This document shows positions 1 to 6,612 of a DNA stretch of 12,726 bases, piece by piece. The notes under the pieces were generated by a model that worked only from the letters and a program-made list of their open reading frames with translations, had not been told where the DNA came from and did not search any database. The translations under genes were made by a program, and so were the position numbers. The stretch comes from JADJTT01 sp049306275. GTDB taxonomy: Bacteria; Bacteroidota; Bacteroidia; Chitinophagales; Saprospiraceae. The DNA is taken from assembly GCA_049306275.1 (NCBI GenBank), contig JBAQQB010000119.1:1-12726 (forward strand). The letters are read 5' to 3'. How positions within the stretch are numbered: the first letter of the stretch is position 1; every line of letters begins with the position of its first letter.

Positions 1-54
1 TCAGTCTTCAGTTTCCAGTAGCTTTCACTGAAAACTGAACACTGAAAACTGAAC
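1..54. repeat. 14-bp tandem repeat with an imperfect inverted copy
   Basis: The unit ACTGAAAACTGAAC occurs twice head to tail at 27-40 and 41-54. Positions 1-12 (TCAGTCTTCAGT) are the reverse complement of 27-38 with one mismatch, which becomes a G-U wobble in RNA read from the minus strand. The element sits directly after the stop codon of the minus-strand nucleotidyltransferase. It could form a stem-loop at the 3' end of that transcript, but it is AT-rich and has no clear T-tract. Similar CTGAAAACTGAA strings may be dispersed intergenic repeats in this kind of genome, which is an inference. Confidence 0.6.
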
Positions 55-55
55 A

Positions 56-772
56 CTAAAACATCCTTTCCGCTTCCTCCAAATCCTCCAGCTTGCCCGC
101 GTCAATCCAGGCGCTGTCGTCGTGGGGGTAGGCGCACAGGGGCGCATAGGCGCCGGCGCGGAGGTAGAGTTCTACCAAAGAGAAGGCTTCTTCTTCGGGG
201 AAATAGCGGAAAATTGCCGGGTCGAGGATTTGAATACCGCTAAAGGCCAACTCTTCCACTGGTTCGACGGCCTCTCCGCACCAGCGGGTTTGGCCGGTTT
301 TGCGATTGCGCCAACCGGCCAACTTCTTTTGTTTATCAAATAAAAAACAACGGTTGGCCGGGCGGCGCCTGACTGCCAGCGAGGCAAGGCATCCCGAATC
401 GAGATGTGCGCGGTACAGAGCGCCCAAGTCGAGATCAGTCAAAATATCCGTGTTGTACACCAAGAAAGGAGCGCCGTCGTCGAAGAACCAGGCCGCTTTT
501 TTCAGCCCGCCGCCGGTGTCGAGCAACTTGCTGCGCTCGTCGGAGATGGCGATGCGCATGCCAAAGTATCCTTTCTCTTCTAAAAACGCTTCGATCTGCC
601 CTGCGAAGTGATGTACGTTGACCACGGCTTCTTCAACTCCATGTCGCTGCAACAGCCTTACGGCGCGCTCGAGCAGGGTCATACCCCCGACTTCGACCAG
701 GGCTTTGGGGCGGTGGTCGGTCAGCGGTTTCAGCCTCGTGCCGAGGCCAGCGGCAAGCAGCATGGCTTTCAT
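56..772 (-). CDS. Sugar-1-phosphate nucleotidyltransferase (MurU/mannose-1-phosphate guanylyltransferase-like)
   Basis: This 238-residue cytosolic enzyme of the NTP_transferase family joins a sugar-1-phosphate to an NTP, giving an NDP-sugar and pyrophosphate. The N-terminal signature is clear: LAAGLGTRLKPLTDHRPKAL at residues 6-25, with the G-x-G-T-R phosphate loop and the PKAL lysine. Further matches are DTGGGLKKA near 85-93 (base recognition), a metal-binding aspartate in NTDI (D109), FSGI near 177, and WIDAGK (D224), the usual second metal aspartate. The length fits short single-domain members such as MurU and cytosolic mannose-1-phosphate guanylyltransferases; there is no LbH acyltransferase tail. 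Substrate cannot be fixed from sequence; UDP-MurNAc recycling (MurU) or GDP-mannose synthesis are both plausible. No AmgK-like kinase is visible in the window, though it could lie beyond position 1. The start is an ATG just before the signature. Confidence 0.88.
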   Translation of the reverse strand: MKAMLLAAGLGTRLKPLTDHRPKALVEVGGMTLLERAVRLLQRHGVEEAVVNVHHFAGQIEAFLEEKGYFGMRIAISDERSKLLDTGGGLKKAAWFFDDGAPFLVYNTDILTDLDLGALYRAHLDSGCLASLAVRRRPANRCFLFDKQKKLAGWRNRKTGQTRWCGEAVEPVEELAFSGIQILDPAIFRYFPEEEAFSLVELYLRAGAYAPLCAYPHDDSAWIDAGKLEDLEEAERMF

Positions 773-792
773 AGGCGCCGGTTGTATAGAAA

Positions 793-830
793 AGCCTCCT
801 AACCTACATTTCCCAGCAAGTTAGGAGGCT
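793..830 (-). terminator. Intrinsic terminator after the 41-residue membrane protein
   Basis: There is a perfect 11-bp inverted repeat, AGCCTCCTAAC at 793-803 and GTTAGGAGGCT at 820-830, with a 16-base loop. Read on the minus strand, the stem is followed by TTTTCTATAC, a short T-tract. It lies 32 bases after the stop of the small membrane gene and only 20 bases before the nucleotidyltransferase start, so it should insulate the two genes or act as an attenuator between them. Confidence 0.72.
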
Positions 831-862
831 CTCCGCTATTGGTTTTCGTTTTGGCAGGCTGC

Positions 863-988
863 TTAAGAGGGCAGGAACTTGAAGTTGTAGTAGTATATGA
901 ATAAAACCAGGACTACGAACAAGAACAGTGCTATGAGCAGTGCCAGCAAGCAATACCCTTTTCCACCTGCATTTTTTACATCAGACAT
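863..988 (-). CDS. Small single-helix membrane protein, 41 residues
   Basis: I do not recognise a family. The frame continues upstream to 1060, but the ATG at 988 is the better start: it gives a compact protein, MSDVKNAGGKGY at the N-terminus, then an unbroken hydrophobic helix at about residues 13-33 (LLALLIALFLFVVLVLFIYYY) and a short NFKFLPS tail. A lysine at 10 before the helix and one at 37 after it leave the topology unclear. The gene has its own downstream terminator (793-830) and is divergent from dtd across a 140-base spacer, which supports a real transcription unit. No ribosome-binding site stands out, as is common in Bacteroidota. It could be a small regulatory or stress-related membrane peptide, but nothing in the sequence assigns a role, and a chance ORF is possible. 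Confidence 0.55.
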   Translation of the reverse strand: MSDVKNAGGKGYCLLALLIALFLFVVLVLFIYYYNFKFLPS

Positions 989-1086
989 GTCGGAACAGCT
1001 TTTATTTGTCCTAGGAAATAGTTTCCAGTGCGTTGCGCAAAAGTAAGCGTTGCCCGGCAAAACACAAAATTGGGCTGGGGCATTTC

Positions 1087-1113
1087 CTCAATATAGCCTA
1101 CATTCGTATTGAG
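1087..1113. promoter_or_regulatory. Inverted repeat and possible -7 element upstream of dtd
   Basis: CTCAATA (1087-1093) and TATTGAG (1107-1113) form a perfect 7-bp inverted repeat, 15 bases before the dtd start codon. The 13-base loop contains TACATTCG (1099-1106), one base away from the Bacteroidota -7 consensus TAnnTTTG. No good -33 TTG element lies at the expected spacing. It may be an operator overlapping the promoter or a leader hairpin. Weak call. Confidence 0.3.
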
Positions 1114-1128
1114 TAGAAATCTTCGACC

Positions 1129-1581
1129 ATGCGCGCACTTATCCAAAGGGTCAGCGAAGCCTCCGTGACCATCGGCGGGGAACTCCATTCCCAAATTTCC
1201 ACGGGCCTCCTCATTTTTCTCGGCATCGAGCACGAAGACGGGGAAGAAGACCTCCAATGGCTCTGTAAAAAGATCGTCAACCTGCGCATCTTCCCCGACG
1301 ATGAGGGGGTGATGAACCGCTCCATTCTGGAAGCCAATGGGGAACTGCTCGTCGTCAGCCAGTTTACCCTGCACGCCAGCACCAAAAAAGGCAACAGGCC
1401 CTCCTACATCCGCGCGGCGCGCCCCGAGCACGCCATCCCGCTCTACGACGCCTTCTGCCGCCAGTTGGCTGCCGAGGCCGCGCGCAACGTCCTGACCGGC
1501 GAATTCGGCGCCGACATGCAGGTCGCCCTCATCAACGACGGCCCCGTAACCATCTGGATAGATTCCAAAAATAAAGAATGA
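1129..1581 (+). CDS. dtd: D-aminoacyl-tRNA deacylase
   Basis: Dtd hydrolyses the ester bond between D-amino acids (and mischarged glycine) and tRNA in the cytosol, protecting translation from misacylated tRNA. The 150-residue length is typical of the family. It has the N-terminal MRALIQRVSEASVTI strand, the first active-site motif SQFTL (77-81) followed by KKGNRPS (86-92), and the second motif NDGPVT (136-141). The last carries the Gly-cisPro pair that screens out L-amino acids through a homodimer interface. The start is the ATG directly at the conserved MRAL. The next gene overlaps its stop (ATGA at 1578-1581), so the two are translationally coupled. No truncation or missing key residue is seen. 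Confidence 0.96.
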   Translation: MRALIQRVSEASVTIGGELHSQISTGLLIFLGIEHEDGEEDLQWLCKKIVNLRIFPDDEGVMNRSILEANGELLVVSQFTLHASTKKGNRPSYIRAARPEHAIPLYDAFCRQLAAEAARNVLTGEFGADMQVALINDGPVTIWIDSKNKE

Positions 1582-1925
1582 CCACCATGACCATCCGGGA
1601 AGCCCAGGACACCGTCGACCACTGGATCCGCACCGTGGGGGTGCGCTACTACAACGAACTGACCAACACCGCCGTCCTGATGGAAGAGGTCGGCGAAATG
1701 GCCCGCCTCATGGCGCGGCTGTACGGCGAACAGTCTTTCAAGCGCCCCGAAGAGGCCGAACAGGCGCCCGCCCACCTGGCCGATGAAATGGCCGACGTGC
1801 TCTTCGTGCTCATCTGCCTGGCCAACCAGACCGGTATCGACCTCACCGAGGCGCTCAAAAAAAACCTGGCCAAAAAGACCCTGCGCGATGCAGAAAGGCA
1901 CCGCAATAACGAGAAGCTCAAATAA
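1578..1925 (+). CDS. MazG-like nucleotide pyrophosphohydrolase
   Basis: This is a 115-residue all-alpha NTP pyrophosphohydrolase of the MazG/RS21-C6 type, which converts NTPs or dNTPs to NMPs plus pyrophosphate and usually clears non-canonical nucleotides. The metal-binding pattern is visible: EEVGE at residues 36-40 and DEMAD at 69-73, each within a helix, giving the ExxE...ExxD arrangement of a single-domain MazG fold that works as a dimer or tetramer. The annotated ATG overlaps the dtd stop by four bases; a second ATG at 1587 (MTIREAQ) is an equally good start. Co-transcription with dtd pairs two damage-control enzymes. Substrate preference cannot be predicted. Its stop lies two bases from the stop of the convergent 1928-2227 gene, with no terminator hairpin between them. 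Confidence 0.88.
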   Translation: MTTMTIREAQDTVDHWIRTVGVRYYNELTNTAVLMEEVGEMARLMARLYGEQSFKRPEEAEQAPAHLADEMADVLFVLICLANQTGIDLTEALKKNLAKKTLRDAERHRNNEKLK

Positions 1926-1927
1926 TC

Positions 1928-2227
1928 TTACCCCCTTAGAATTGTCAGGCCAAACCGGAACAGAAAGCTCTTGACCGCAACCACGTCGAACATGCCGATG
2001 AGCCAACCCCACTTGTAGCCGGCCGATAGTTCATAATTCCGGGCAAAGATCAACCTGCCGTCAAACCAGGAGTATATCCAGTTTTGCACCGCAAACAAGC
2101 CGTGCCACAAACCGGAGAAAAAGCCGTAGTCGCGCGCTGGATTGATACGCGCCCCAAACCACGCAGTCAGGAATATGGCGCTTACCCAGGTGATGGTATA
2201 TATCCAGTACAGCTGCTTGTTCGGCAT
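1928..2227 (-). CDS. Small conserved-looking membrane protein, 99 residues
   Basis: Function unknown. The protein has a hydrophobic helix near residues 5-24 (LYWIYTITWVSAIFLTAWFG), an aromatic middle with FFSGLWHGLFAVQNWIYSWF (residues 36-55), and a second hydrophobic stretch from about 73 to the C-terminus (WGWLIGMFDVVAVKSFLFRF). The G-x-W-H-G pattern followed by a W/F-rich segment, and the later GYKWGWLIG, look like a conserved family core rather than random reading, and several small bacterial membrane proteins show a similar GLWHG pattern. No catalytic residues can be argued. The ATG at 2227 lies 14 bases downstream of the stop of the T9SS gene, so co-transcription with it is likely. The 3' ends of this gene and the MazG-like gene are two bases apart. 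Confidence 0.7.
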   Translation of the reverse strand: MPNKQLYWIYTITWVSAIFLTAWFGARINPARDYGFFSGLWHGLFAVQNWIYSWFDGRLIFARNYELSAGYKWGWLIGMFDVVAVKSFLFRFGLTILRG

Positions 2228-2241
2228 CTTTCAGGTCCAAT

Positions 2242-3513
2242 TTATTCGACAACAACCCCCTGCGACCAGTCGCCCGCGCTGAGCCAGTACAAGCCTTTCC
2301 AGCTTGAACTCAGGGGTATCCGGTAAACGCCCTCTGCCCATTCTCCCGAGTACACCACCCTGCCCAGGCCGTCGAAAAGCCTTACCTGCAAAGCGCCGCT
2401 CCCGGCTTCCCGCTCCAGGTATAACTCCCCGCTGGCAGGGTTGGGGAAACAACGAACCTTTTGCCCCACTGAATAATCGAACACCGACGATGCGCCAGGG
2501 TTGACCTGCTCCCCGCCAAAAGTGAGGCCGGGCTGGTCTAACACGGGGCGGCGCACCCGCACGTAATCGACGTATACCGTATTGGATGCGGAAAAAGTGG
2601 AGAAGATCATTTGAACGGCCGTAGCAGAAAAATCGAGCACCTCCAGCGCCGCTGTCGTAGACGTACCCTGGGTGTTGGCTCCAAAATAATTGTAGACCAG
2701 ATGGTCGTCATTATTAACCCGGGTCACAACCGAAATCTCCTGCGGCATATTGCGGGGCACGATGAGATCCGGGTAGCTCAGGGAATAGACATATCCGTTG
2801 CTCGTAGTATCCAGCATAAGGGCCAGATGAGAGAGGGTATCAGAGGCCCCGGTATTGTAGCGGAACAGGGTGCGCTGCAAGGGATCAGACGCACTGCAAT
2901 GCCCAAAGGATCCGTTGGCGTTGGTGGTAATGTTGAGATCCCAGATCACGGGGTCTGAAAAGCTGGCCAGCGAACGCAGGAACTTGAACCTGGGTCCTGG
3001 TATGGCGGCCGTGCTGGCGTAGTGCAACATGCCGTCCACCACTTCCAGCGTTGCGTATTCCCCTACGGGTTCCCACTTGGCCGGATCGACGGCGCCGGAG
3101 GAGAAGTCGTCGAAAAAAAGGAAGGTAGCGTCGCCGTCGGCAGCGGGATCAGCCTCTCCGGCATTGCCGTAATACATGCGGATGGTTTTCGTCTCGCCCT
3201 GCGCCAGTGAGCCGATACGCACCCAAATGACATTGTTGGCGCTGGCAGCAGCGCTGTCGGCAAAAAAAGACAGGGGGGCGCAGTCTTCGTCCAGCACGCG
3301 CAGGTCGGCGCCGTCGGACCTCAATTTGCCCGCTGTCAGGAGCTCGGCGGTATTAAAGGGGATGGCGATCTGGAAGTCAGCAAGCGCCGCGCCCGCATTA
3401 TTCGAAATCTCTATTTCCCTGAAATAACCCCAGCCCGGCAGGCAATCGCCTTGGGCGTAAAGATGGATGGAAAAGGGAAGAAGCGATAAGGTCCACAAAA
3501 TGATGTTCTTCAT
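2242..3513 (-). CDS. Secreted DUF2341 protein with T9SS type A sorting domain
   Basis: This 423-residue protein is probably exported by Sec and then across the outer membrane by the type IX system. The ATG at 3513 is preferred: it opens a signal peptide (MKNIILWTLSLLPFSIHLYAQ, cut after AQ near residue 21), whereas a TTG at 3534 would overlap the proposed promoter. Residues about 27-140 match DUF2341: WGYFREIEISN, IWVRIGSL, then the typical IRMYYGN at 111-117 and FFDDFSSG at 133-140. Residues about 138-335 look like a LamG/concanavalin-type jelly roll that ends VYVDYVRVRRP. The C-terminal 71 residues (from about 353) are the sorting domain, with FPNPASGELYLE, LFDGLGRVVYSG and a GLYWLSAG strand. 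DUF2341 plus a lectin-like fold suggests glycan or surface binding; the ligand is unknown. Confidence 0.87.
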   Translation of the reverse strand: MKNIILWTLSLLPFSIHLYAQGDCLPGWGYFREIEISNNAGAALADFQIAIPFNTAELLTAGKLRSDGADLRVLDEDCAPLSFFADSAAASANNVIWVRIGSLAQGETKTIRMYYGNAGEADPAADGDATFLFFDDFSSGAVDPAKWEPVGEYATLEVVDGMLHYASTAAIPGPRFKFLRSLASFSDPVIWDLNITTNANGSFGHCSASDPLQRTLFRYNTGASDTLSHLALMLDTTSNGYVYSLSYPDLIVPRNMPQEISVVTRVNNDDHLVYNYFGANTQGTSTTAALEVLDFSATAVQMIFSTFSASNTVYVDYVRVRRPVLDQPGLTFGGEQVNPGASSVFDYSVGQKVRCFPNPASGELYLEREAGSGALQVRLFDGLGRVVYSGEWAEGVYRIPLSSSWKGLYWLSAGDWSQGVVVE

Positions 3514-3531
3514 GACAGGATACTTTTTCTC

Positions 3532-3539
3532 CAAAAGTA
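3532..3539 (-). promoter_or_regulatory. -7 promoter element of the DUF2341/T9SS gene
   Basis: The minus strand reads TACTTTTG here, an exact match to the Bacteroidota TAnnTTTG -7 element, ending 18 bases before the ATG at 3513. No convincing TTTG appears about 19 bases upstream, so the call rests on the -7 element and its position. It also argues against a TTG start at 3534, which would lie inside the promoter. Confidence 0.45.
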
Positions 3540-3581
3540 GGCCTGCACAACAGCCCAGCCTTCACCCGAAAGTGTGAAATT

Positions 3582-4283
3582 TCAGTCCCCGGCATCCTGA
3601 GGCTCCTCTTCCCTGAAAGGCGAGTGCTCCTGGTGGTCGATCACCATTTTCCGGGCGTAATAGACGCTGACGAAAAGCACAACCACAGCCAGCAGGATCA
3701 ACCAATTGAACAGCATTTGAAGGATGAAAAAGTCGTAGGCGCCGTGCAACAGCACCGCAATGAGCAAGCCCCTGCCGATCAGCTTCCCCTGTTCCTGGCT
3801 GCGGAATTTGGCCAGGCCGACATAGTAACCCAGGATGATCGAAAACGCCCCATGGGCAGGCACGGCAGTCATGGCCCTGACCAGGATGGTCTGGAAACCG
3901 AAATGGCTGGCATACAACACGTTTTCCAGCGTTGCAAAGCCCATCCCGATCATTACCGAATACACGATGCCATCGAGTGGCTCGTTAAATTTGCGCAAGG
4001 AAAATGGATAGACCAACAGCAGCAGCAATTTGGCGCCTTCTTCTACCAATGACACCCCAACAAAAGCGAAAGCCAGGGTGGAAAAGACGTTGGTCGGCTT
4101 GTCCCAGCCCACGCCAGCCGCCATCTCCTCCAGTTCCATGACCGGGAAGGTGATCAGCATGCCCGCAAAAAAGCTCAGGGCCAGGTGCAAACGGGGCTCC
4201 CGTTCGTACTTGTCCAGACGAATGATAAAATAACTGATCAACAGACCAGGTATTAAAGCTAATACGAGTATCAGGATATTCAT
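3582..4283 (-). CDS. prsW: PrsW family intramembrane protease
   Basis: This 233-residue polytopic membrane protein belongs to the PrsW (M82/CAAX-protease-like) group, which cleaves membrane substrates. The family motifs are in order: EEGAK (E81, E82), LENVLY (E120, N121), PAHGAFS (H144) and LLHGAYDFF (H180, D183), all within or beside hydrophobic helices. About seven helices can be drawn, starting at residues 1-22 (MNILILVLALIPGLLISYFI) and ending near 190-210, with a charged cytosolic-looking tail (HQEHSPFREEEPQDAGD). The open frame extends to 4493, but that extension is hydrophilic, carries a strong hairpin and has no family match, so the ATG at 4283 is chosen. In Bacillus subtilis PrsW makes the first cut in the anti-sigma factor RsiW; a substrate here is unknown, though a sigma/anti-sigma pair lies about 3 kb away. 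Confidence 0.85.
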   Translation of the reverse strand: MNILILVLALIPGLLISYFIIRLDKYEREPRLHLALSFFAGMLITFPVMELEEMAAGVGWDKPTNVFSTLAFAFVGVSLVEEGAKLLLLLVYPFSLRKFNEPLDGIVYSVMIGMGFATLENVLYASHFGFQTILVRAMTAVPAHGAFSIILGYYVGLAKFRSQEQGKLIGRGLLIAVLLHGAYDFFILQMLFNWLILLAVVVLFVSVYYARKMVIDHQEHSPFREEEPQDAGD

Positions 4284-4359
4284 TCGGATTGAGCGATACT
4301 CCAGGCCAAGAAAGCTTAAAGATAAGGAAAAGAAAGGGCTTTTGCCTACTTGAGAATGG

Positions 4360-4410
4360 GGTGAGTTTGGAGACCCGCTCTTACCCCCCGACGAACGGGT
4401 CTCGCTCACC
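4360..4410. repeat. Long imperfect inverted repeat (stem-loop)
   Basis: GAGACCCG (4370-4377) pairs perfectly with CGGGTCTC (4396-4403). The stem resumes outward after a small asymmetric interruption with GGTGAG (4360-4365) and CTCACC (4405-4410). The total is 14 paired bases per arm around an 18-base loop that contains a run of six C. It is stable enough to fold in RNA from either strand. No T-tract follows closely, so it is not a simple terminator. It may be part of a leader RNA of prsW or a dispersed repeat. Confidence 0.6.
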
Positions 4411-4421
4411 TCAGCAGCATA

Positions 4422-4460
4422 AATGCCGCCTATTCTTTGCCACATGCCAAATGCGGCATT
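4422..4460. repeat. 8-bp inverted repeat next to the 4360-4410 stem
   Basis: AATGCCGC (4422-4429) and GCGGCATT (4453-4460) are perfectly complementary around a 23-base loop, beginning 11 bases after the previous stem. Together the two form a tandem stem-loop arrangement in non-coding sequence. Confidence 0.5.
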
Positions 4461-4680
4461 GGTTTCGCGAACGACTAAGCACGAACAGCCCATACTGTTC
4501 TTGCCGTCTATTCATCCCGTCTTCGTTTACTACTTAATTTTCAGGCGCCCCGCCAAGAGCTGCCTCTTTGAAAAGACTTAATCGCCTCTTCGGATTCGTT
4601 ACTGCACAAATGTATCAAAATAACCCAAATCATGCTACTATTGGCATAACAAAAAAATGGAATATCGGCTTTTGCGACAA

Positions 4681-4713
4681 TTTGTCAGTTCCTCTTCAGT
4701 GGCATAGGGTTTG
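4681..4713 (+). promoter_or_regulatory. Probable promoter of htpG
   Basis: TTTG at 4681-4684 and TAGGGTTTG at 4705-4713 are separated by 20 bases. This resembles the Bacteroidota pattern TTTG-N19-TAnnTTTG with one additional base in the -7 box. The predicted start site would fall near 4720, leaving a leader of about 20 bases that is A-rich just before the ATG (CCTGAAAAAATTCC), typical of translation starts in this phylum. Confidence 0.45.
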
Positions 4714-4739
4714 ATCTACACCTGAAAAAATTCCGGATT

Positions 4740-6572
4740 ATGGCAAAAGGCAAGATCTCTGTACAGACCGAGAACATCTTTCCCATCATCAAGAAGTTCC
4801 TCTACTCTGACCACGAAATTTTTCTCCGCGAACTCATTTCCAACGCGGTCGATGCCAGCAGCAAACTCAAAACCCTCGCATCCAAGGGCGAGTTCAAAGG
4901 CGAGCTCGGCGACCTGACCATCCAGGTCATCCTCGACCCGGAGAAAAAGACCCTGACCATCCGCGACCGCGGCATCGGTATGTCGCAGGAGGAAGTCAAA
5001 AAATACCTCAACCAGGTCGCCTTCTCCAGCGCCAGTGAATTTTTGGAAAAATACAAGGACGAAACCAGCATTATCGGACATTTTGGCCTGGGATTCTACT
5101 CGGCTTTCATGGTCGCCGACAAAGTGGAGGTGATCACCAAATCCTACCGGGAGGACGATAGCGCAGTGGTCTGGACCTGCGAAGGCAACCCCGAGTACAC
5201 CCTCCATACCGCCAAAAAAGAAGACCACGGTACGGACGTCATTCTCCACATCAATGCCGACAATGAAGAATTCCTCCAAAACGACCGGATTGAAGACCTG
5301 CTCGGCAAATACTGCAAATTCCTGCCAACTCCCATCCAGTTCGGCACGCGCAAAGAGGAGGAGACCGAGGTACCCAATATCGTCAATATTACCCACCCCG
5401 CCTGGAAAAAGAGCCCTTCCGAACTCAAGGACGAAGACTACCTCCAGTTCTATCAGGACCTCTACCCCTTCAGCTCCCCGCCCCTGTTCTGGATACACCT
5501 CAACATCGACTACCCCTTCAACCTGACGGGCATCCTTTACTTCCCCCGTCTGACGCAGGGACTTGAAATACAGCGCAACAAGATCCAGCTCTACTCCAAC
5601 CAGGTGTATGTCACCGACAACGTGCGCGACATCGTGCCGGAGTTCCTCACCATGCTGCACGGCGTGCTCGACTCGCCCGACATCCCCCTCAACGTTTCGC
5701 GCAGCTACCTGCAGAACGACTCCAATGTGCGCCGCATCACCGGCTACATCACCAAAAAGGTGGCTGAAAAACTCAACGACCAGTTCAAGGCCAACCGGAA
5801 AGATTTTGAGGAAAAATGGAAGGACCTGGGCGTATTCGTAAAATACGGTATGCTGTCGGAAGAAAAATTCAATGAAAAGGCCGTATCCTTTGCGCTACTG
5901 AAGACCATCGGCAATACCTACTTCACGGTCGAAGAATACAAGGAAAAGATCAAGGAAACACAAACCGACAAGAACGGCAAACTCGTGGTATTGTACACCA
6001 ACCACCCGGCCGACAACGATGTTCAGATCAAAGCAGCTCAGGCCAAGGGCTACGACGTCCTGGAATTCGACCAGATTGTCGACAACCACTTCATCCAACA
6101 CATGGAATACCAGCAGAGCGAACTGCGCTTCGCCCGCGTCGACTCAGATACCGTCGACCACCTGATCCAAAAGGAAGACGCGCCCGAATCTGTGCTCAGC
6201 GAGCAAGAACAAACCACGGTGAAAGAAATCTTCGAATCGCTGGTGAAAGGAAAAACCAGTGCAAGGGTCGAGCTCAAGGCCATGGCGCCGGAAGACCAGC
6301 CGGTGGTCGTCACCCGGCCCGAGTTCATGCGGCGCATGAAGGAAATGCAGGCCCTTCAGGGCATGGGGGGAAATGATTTTCTGGATTCCTATAACGTGGT
6401 GATCAACGCTAACCACCCCCTTATCGTGCAGAAACTGCTCAATGCTACCGACGAGCAGGCGAAGACCGAACTGGCCACCTATCTGTACCAGCTGGCCCTC
6501 CTGCATCAAAACATGCTGAAGGGCGCCGAGCTGACCAGCTTTATCCAGCGGGCGCAAGCGATGATACCCTAA
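4740..6572 (+). CDS. htpG: Molecular chaperone HtpG (Hsp90)
   Basis: HtpG is the cytosolic ATP-dependent bacterial Hsp90, a homodimer that remodels client proteins. At 610 residues it is close to the roughly 624 of the E. coli protein. The GHKL ATPase domain is intact: ELISNAVDAS (31-40, with catalytic E31 and Mg-binding N35), DRGIGM (76-81) and GHFGLGFYSAFM (113-124). The middle domain includes SPPLFWIHLNIDYPFNLTG and the region LNVSRSYLQND, which supplies the arginine that contacts ATP. The C-terminal dimerisation part starts after a short linker and includes MKEMQALQGMGG (a client-contact amphipathic helix) and NVVINANHPLI. The ATG lies directly at the conserved MAKGKISVQTENIF. It appears monocistronic, with a promoter at 4681-4713 and a hairpin directly after the stop. 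Confidence 0.97.
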   Translation: MAKGKISVQTENIFPIIKKFLYSDHEIFLRELISNAVDASSKLKTLASKGEFKGELGDLTIQVILDPEKKTLTIRDRGIGMSQEEVKKYLNQVAFSSASEFLEKYKDETSIIGHFGLGFYSAFMVADKVEVITKSYREDDSAVVWTCEGNPEYTLHTAKKEDHGTDVILHINADNEEFLQNDRIEDLLGKYCKFLPTPIQFGTRKEEETEVPNIVNITHPAWKKSPSELKDEDYLQFYQDLYPFSSPPLFWIHLNIDYPFNLTGILYFPRLTQGLEIQRNKIQLYSNQVYVTDNVRDIVPEFLTMLHGVLDSPDIPLNVSRSYLQNDSNVRRITGYITKKVAEKLNDQFKANRKDFEEKWKDLGVFVKYGMLSEEKFNEKAVSFALLKTIGNTYFTVEEYKEKIKETQTDKNGKLVVLYTNHPADNDVQIKAAQAKGYDVLEFDQIVDNHFIQHMEYQQSELRFARVDSDTVDHLIQKEDAPESVLSEQEQTTVKEIFESLVKGKTSARVELKAMAPEDQPVVVTRPEFMRRMKEMQALQGMGGNDFLDSYNVVINANHPLIVQKLLNATDEQAKTELATYLYQLALLHQNMLKGAELTSFIQRAQAMIP

Positions 6573-6577
6573 AAAAA

Positions 6578-6599
6578 GAGGCGCCTTTCCCGGCGCCTC
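6578..6599 (-). terminator. Shared terminator hairpin between htpG and the sigma/anti-sigma operon
   Basis: GAGGCGCC (6578-6585) and GGCGCCTC (6592-6599) form a perfect 8-bp GC-rich stem with a 6-base loop. On the minus strand it is followed by seven T (the A run at 6571-6577 on the plus strand), a textbook intrinsic terminator 13 bases after the anti-sigma stop. In the htpG direction it begins 5 bases after the stop but lacks a T-run, so it may mainly protect the 3' end there. Confidence 0.85.
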
Positions 6600-6612
6600 A
6601 TCTTACCATCCA

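Larger units (their letters stand above)
4284..4739. other. 456-base divergent intergenic region between prsW and htpG
   Basis: No convincing gene lies here. Open frames on both strands cross it but show low-quality composition and no family motif. The prsW-proximal half holds two inverted repeats (4360-4410 and 4422-4460) described separately. The htpG-proximal half is more AT-rich and ends with a likely promoter at 4681-4713. A short odd-centred dyad, GACAA-T-TTGTC, lies around 4676-4686 and overlaps the proposed -33 element. No CIRCE-type heat-shock operator (TTAGCACTC with an inverted copy) was found. Confidence 0.7.

Noticed and set aside
27..54. Start of a CRISPR array
   Set aside because: Two adjacent 14-mers without spacers, and no cas gene in the window.
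4284..4493. N-terminal extension of the PrsW frame by 70 residues
   Set aside because: The extension is hydrophilic, contains the 4360-4410 hairpin and has no family match. The ATG at 4283 starts directly at the first membrane helix.
4289..4537. 82-residue plus-strand ORF between prsW and htpG
   Set aside because: Composition is unlike a protein, there is no motif, and it covers both inverted repeats. It is most likely a chance frame.
4540..4739. CIRCE heat-shock operator for htpG
   Set aside because: No TTAGCACTC-like arm or inverted GAGTGCTAA is present.
4716..5660. 314-residue ORF antisense to htpG
   Set aside because: It is a shadow of the GC-rich htpG coding frame; valine- and glutamate-rich repetitive composition is typical of this artefact.
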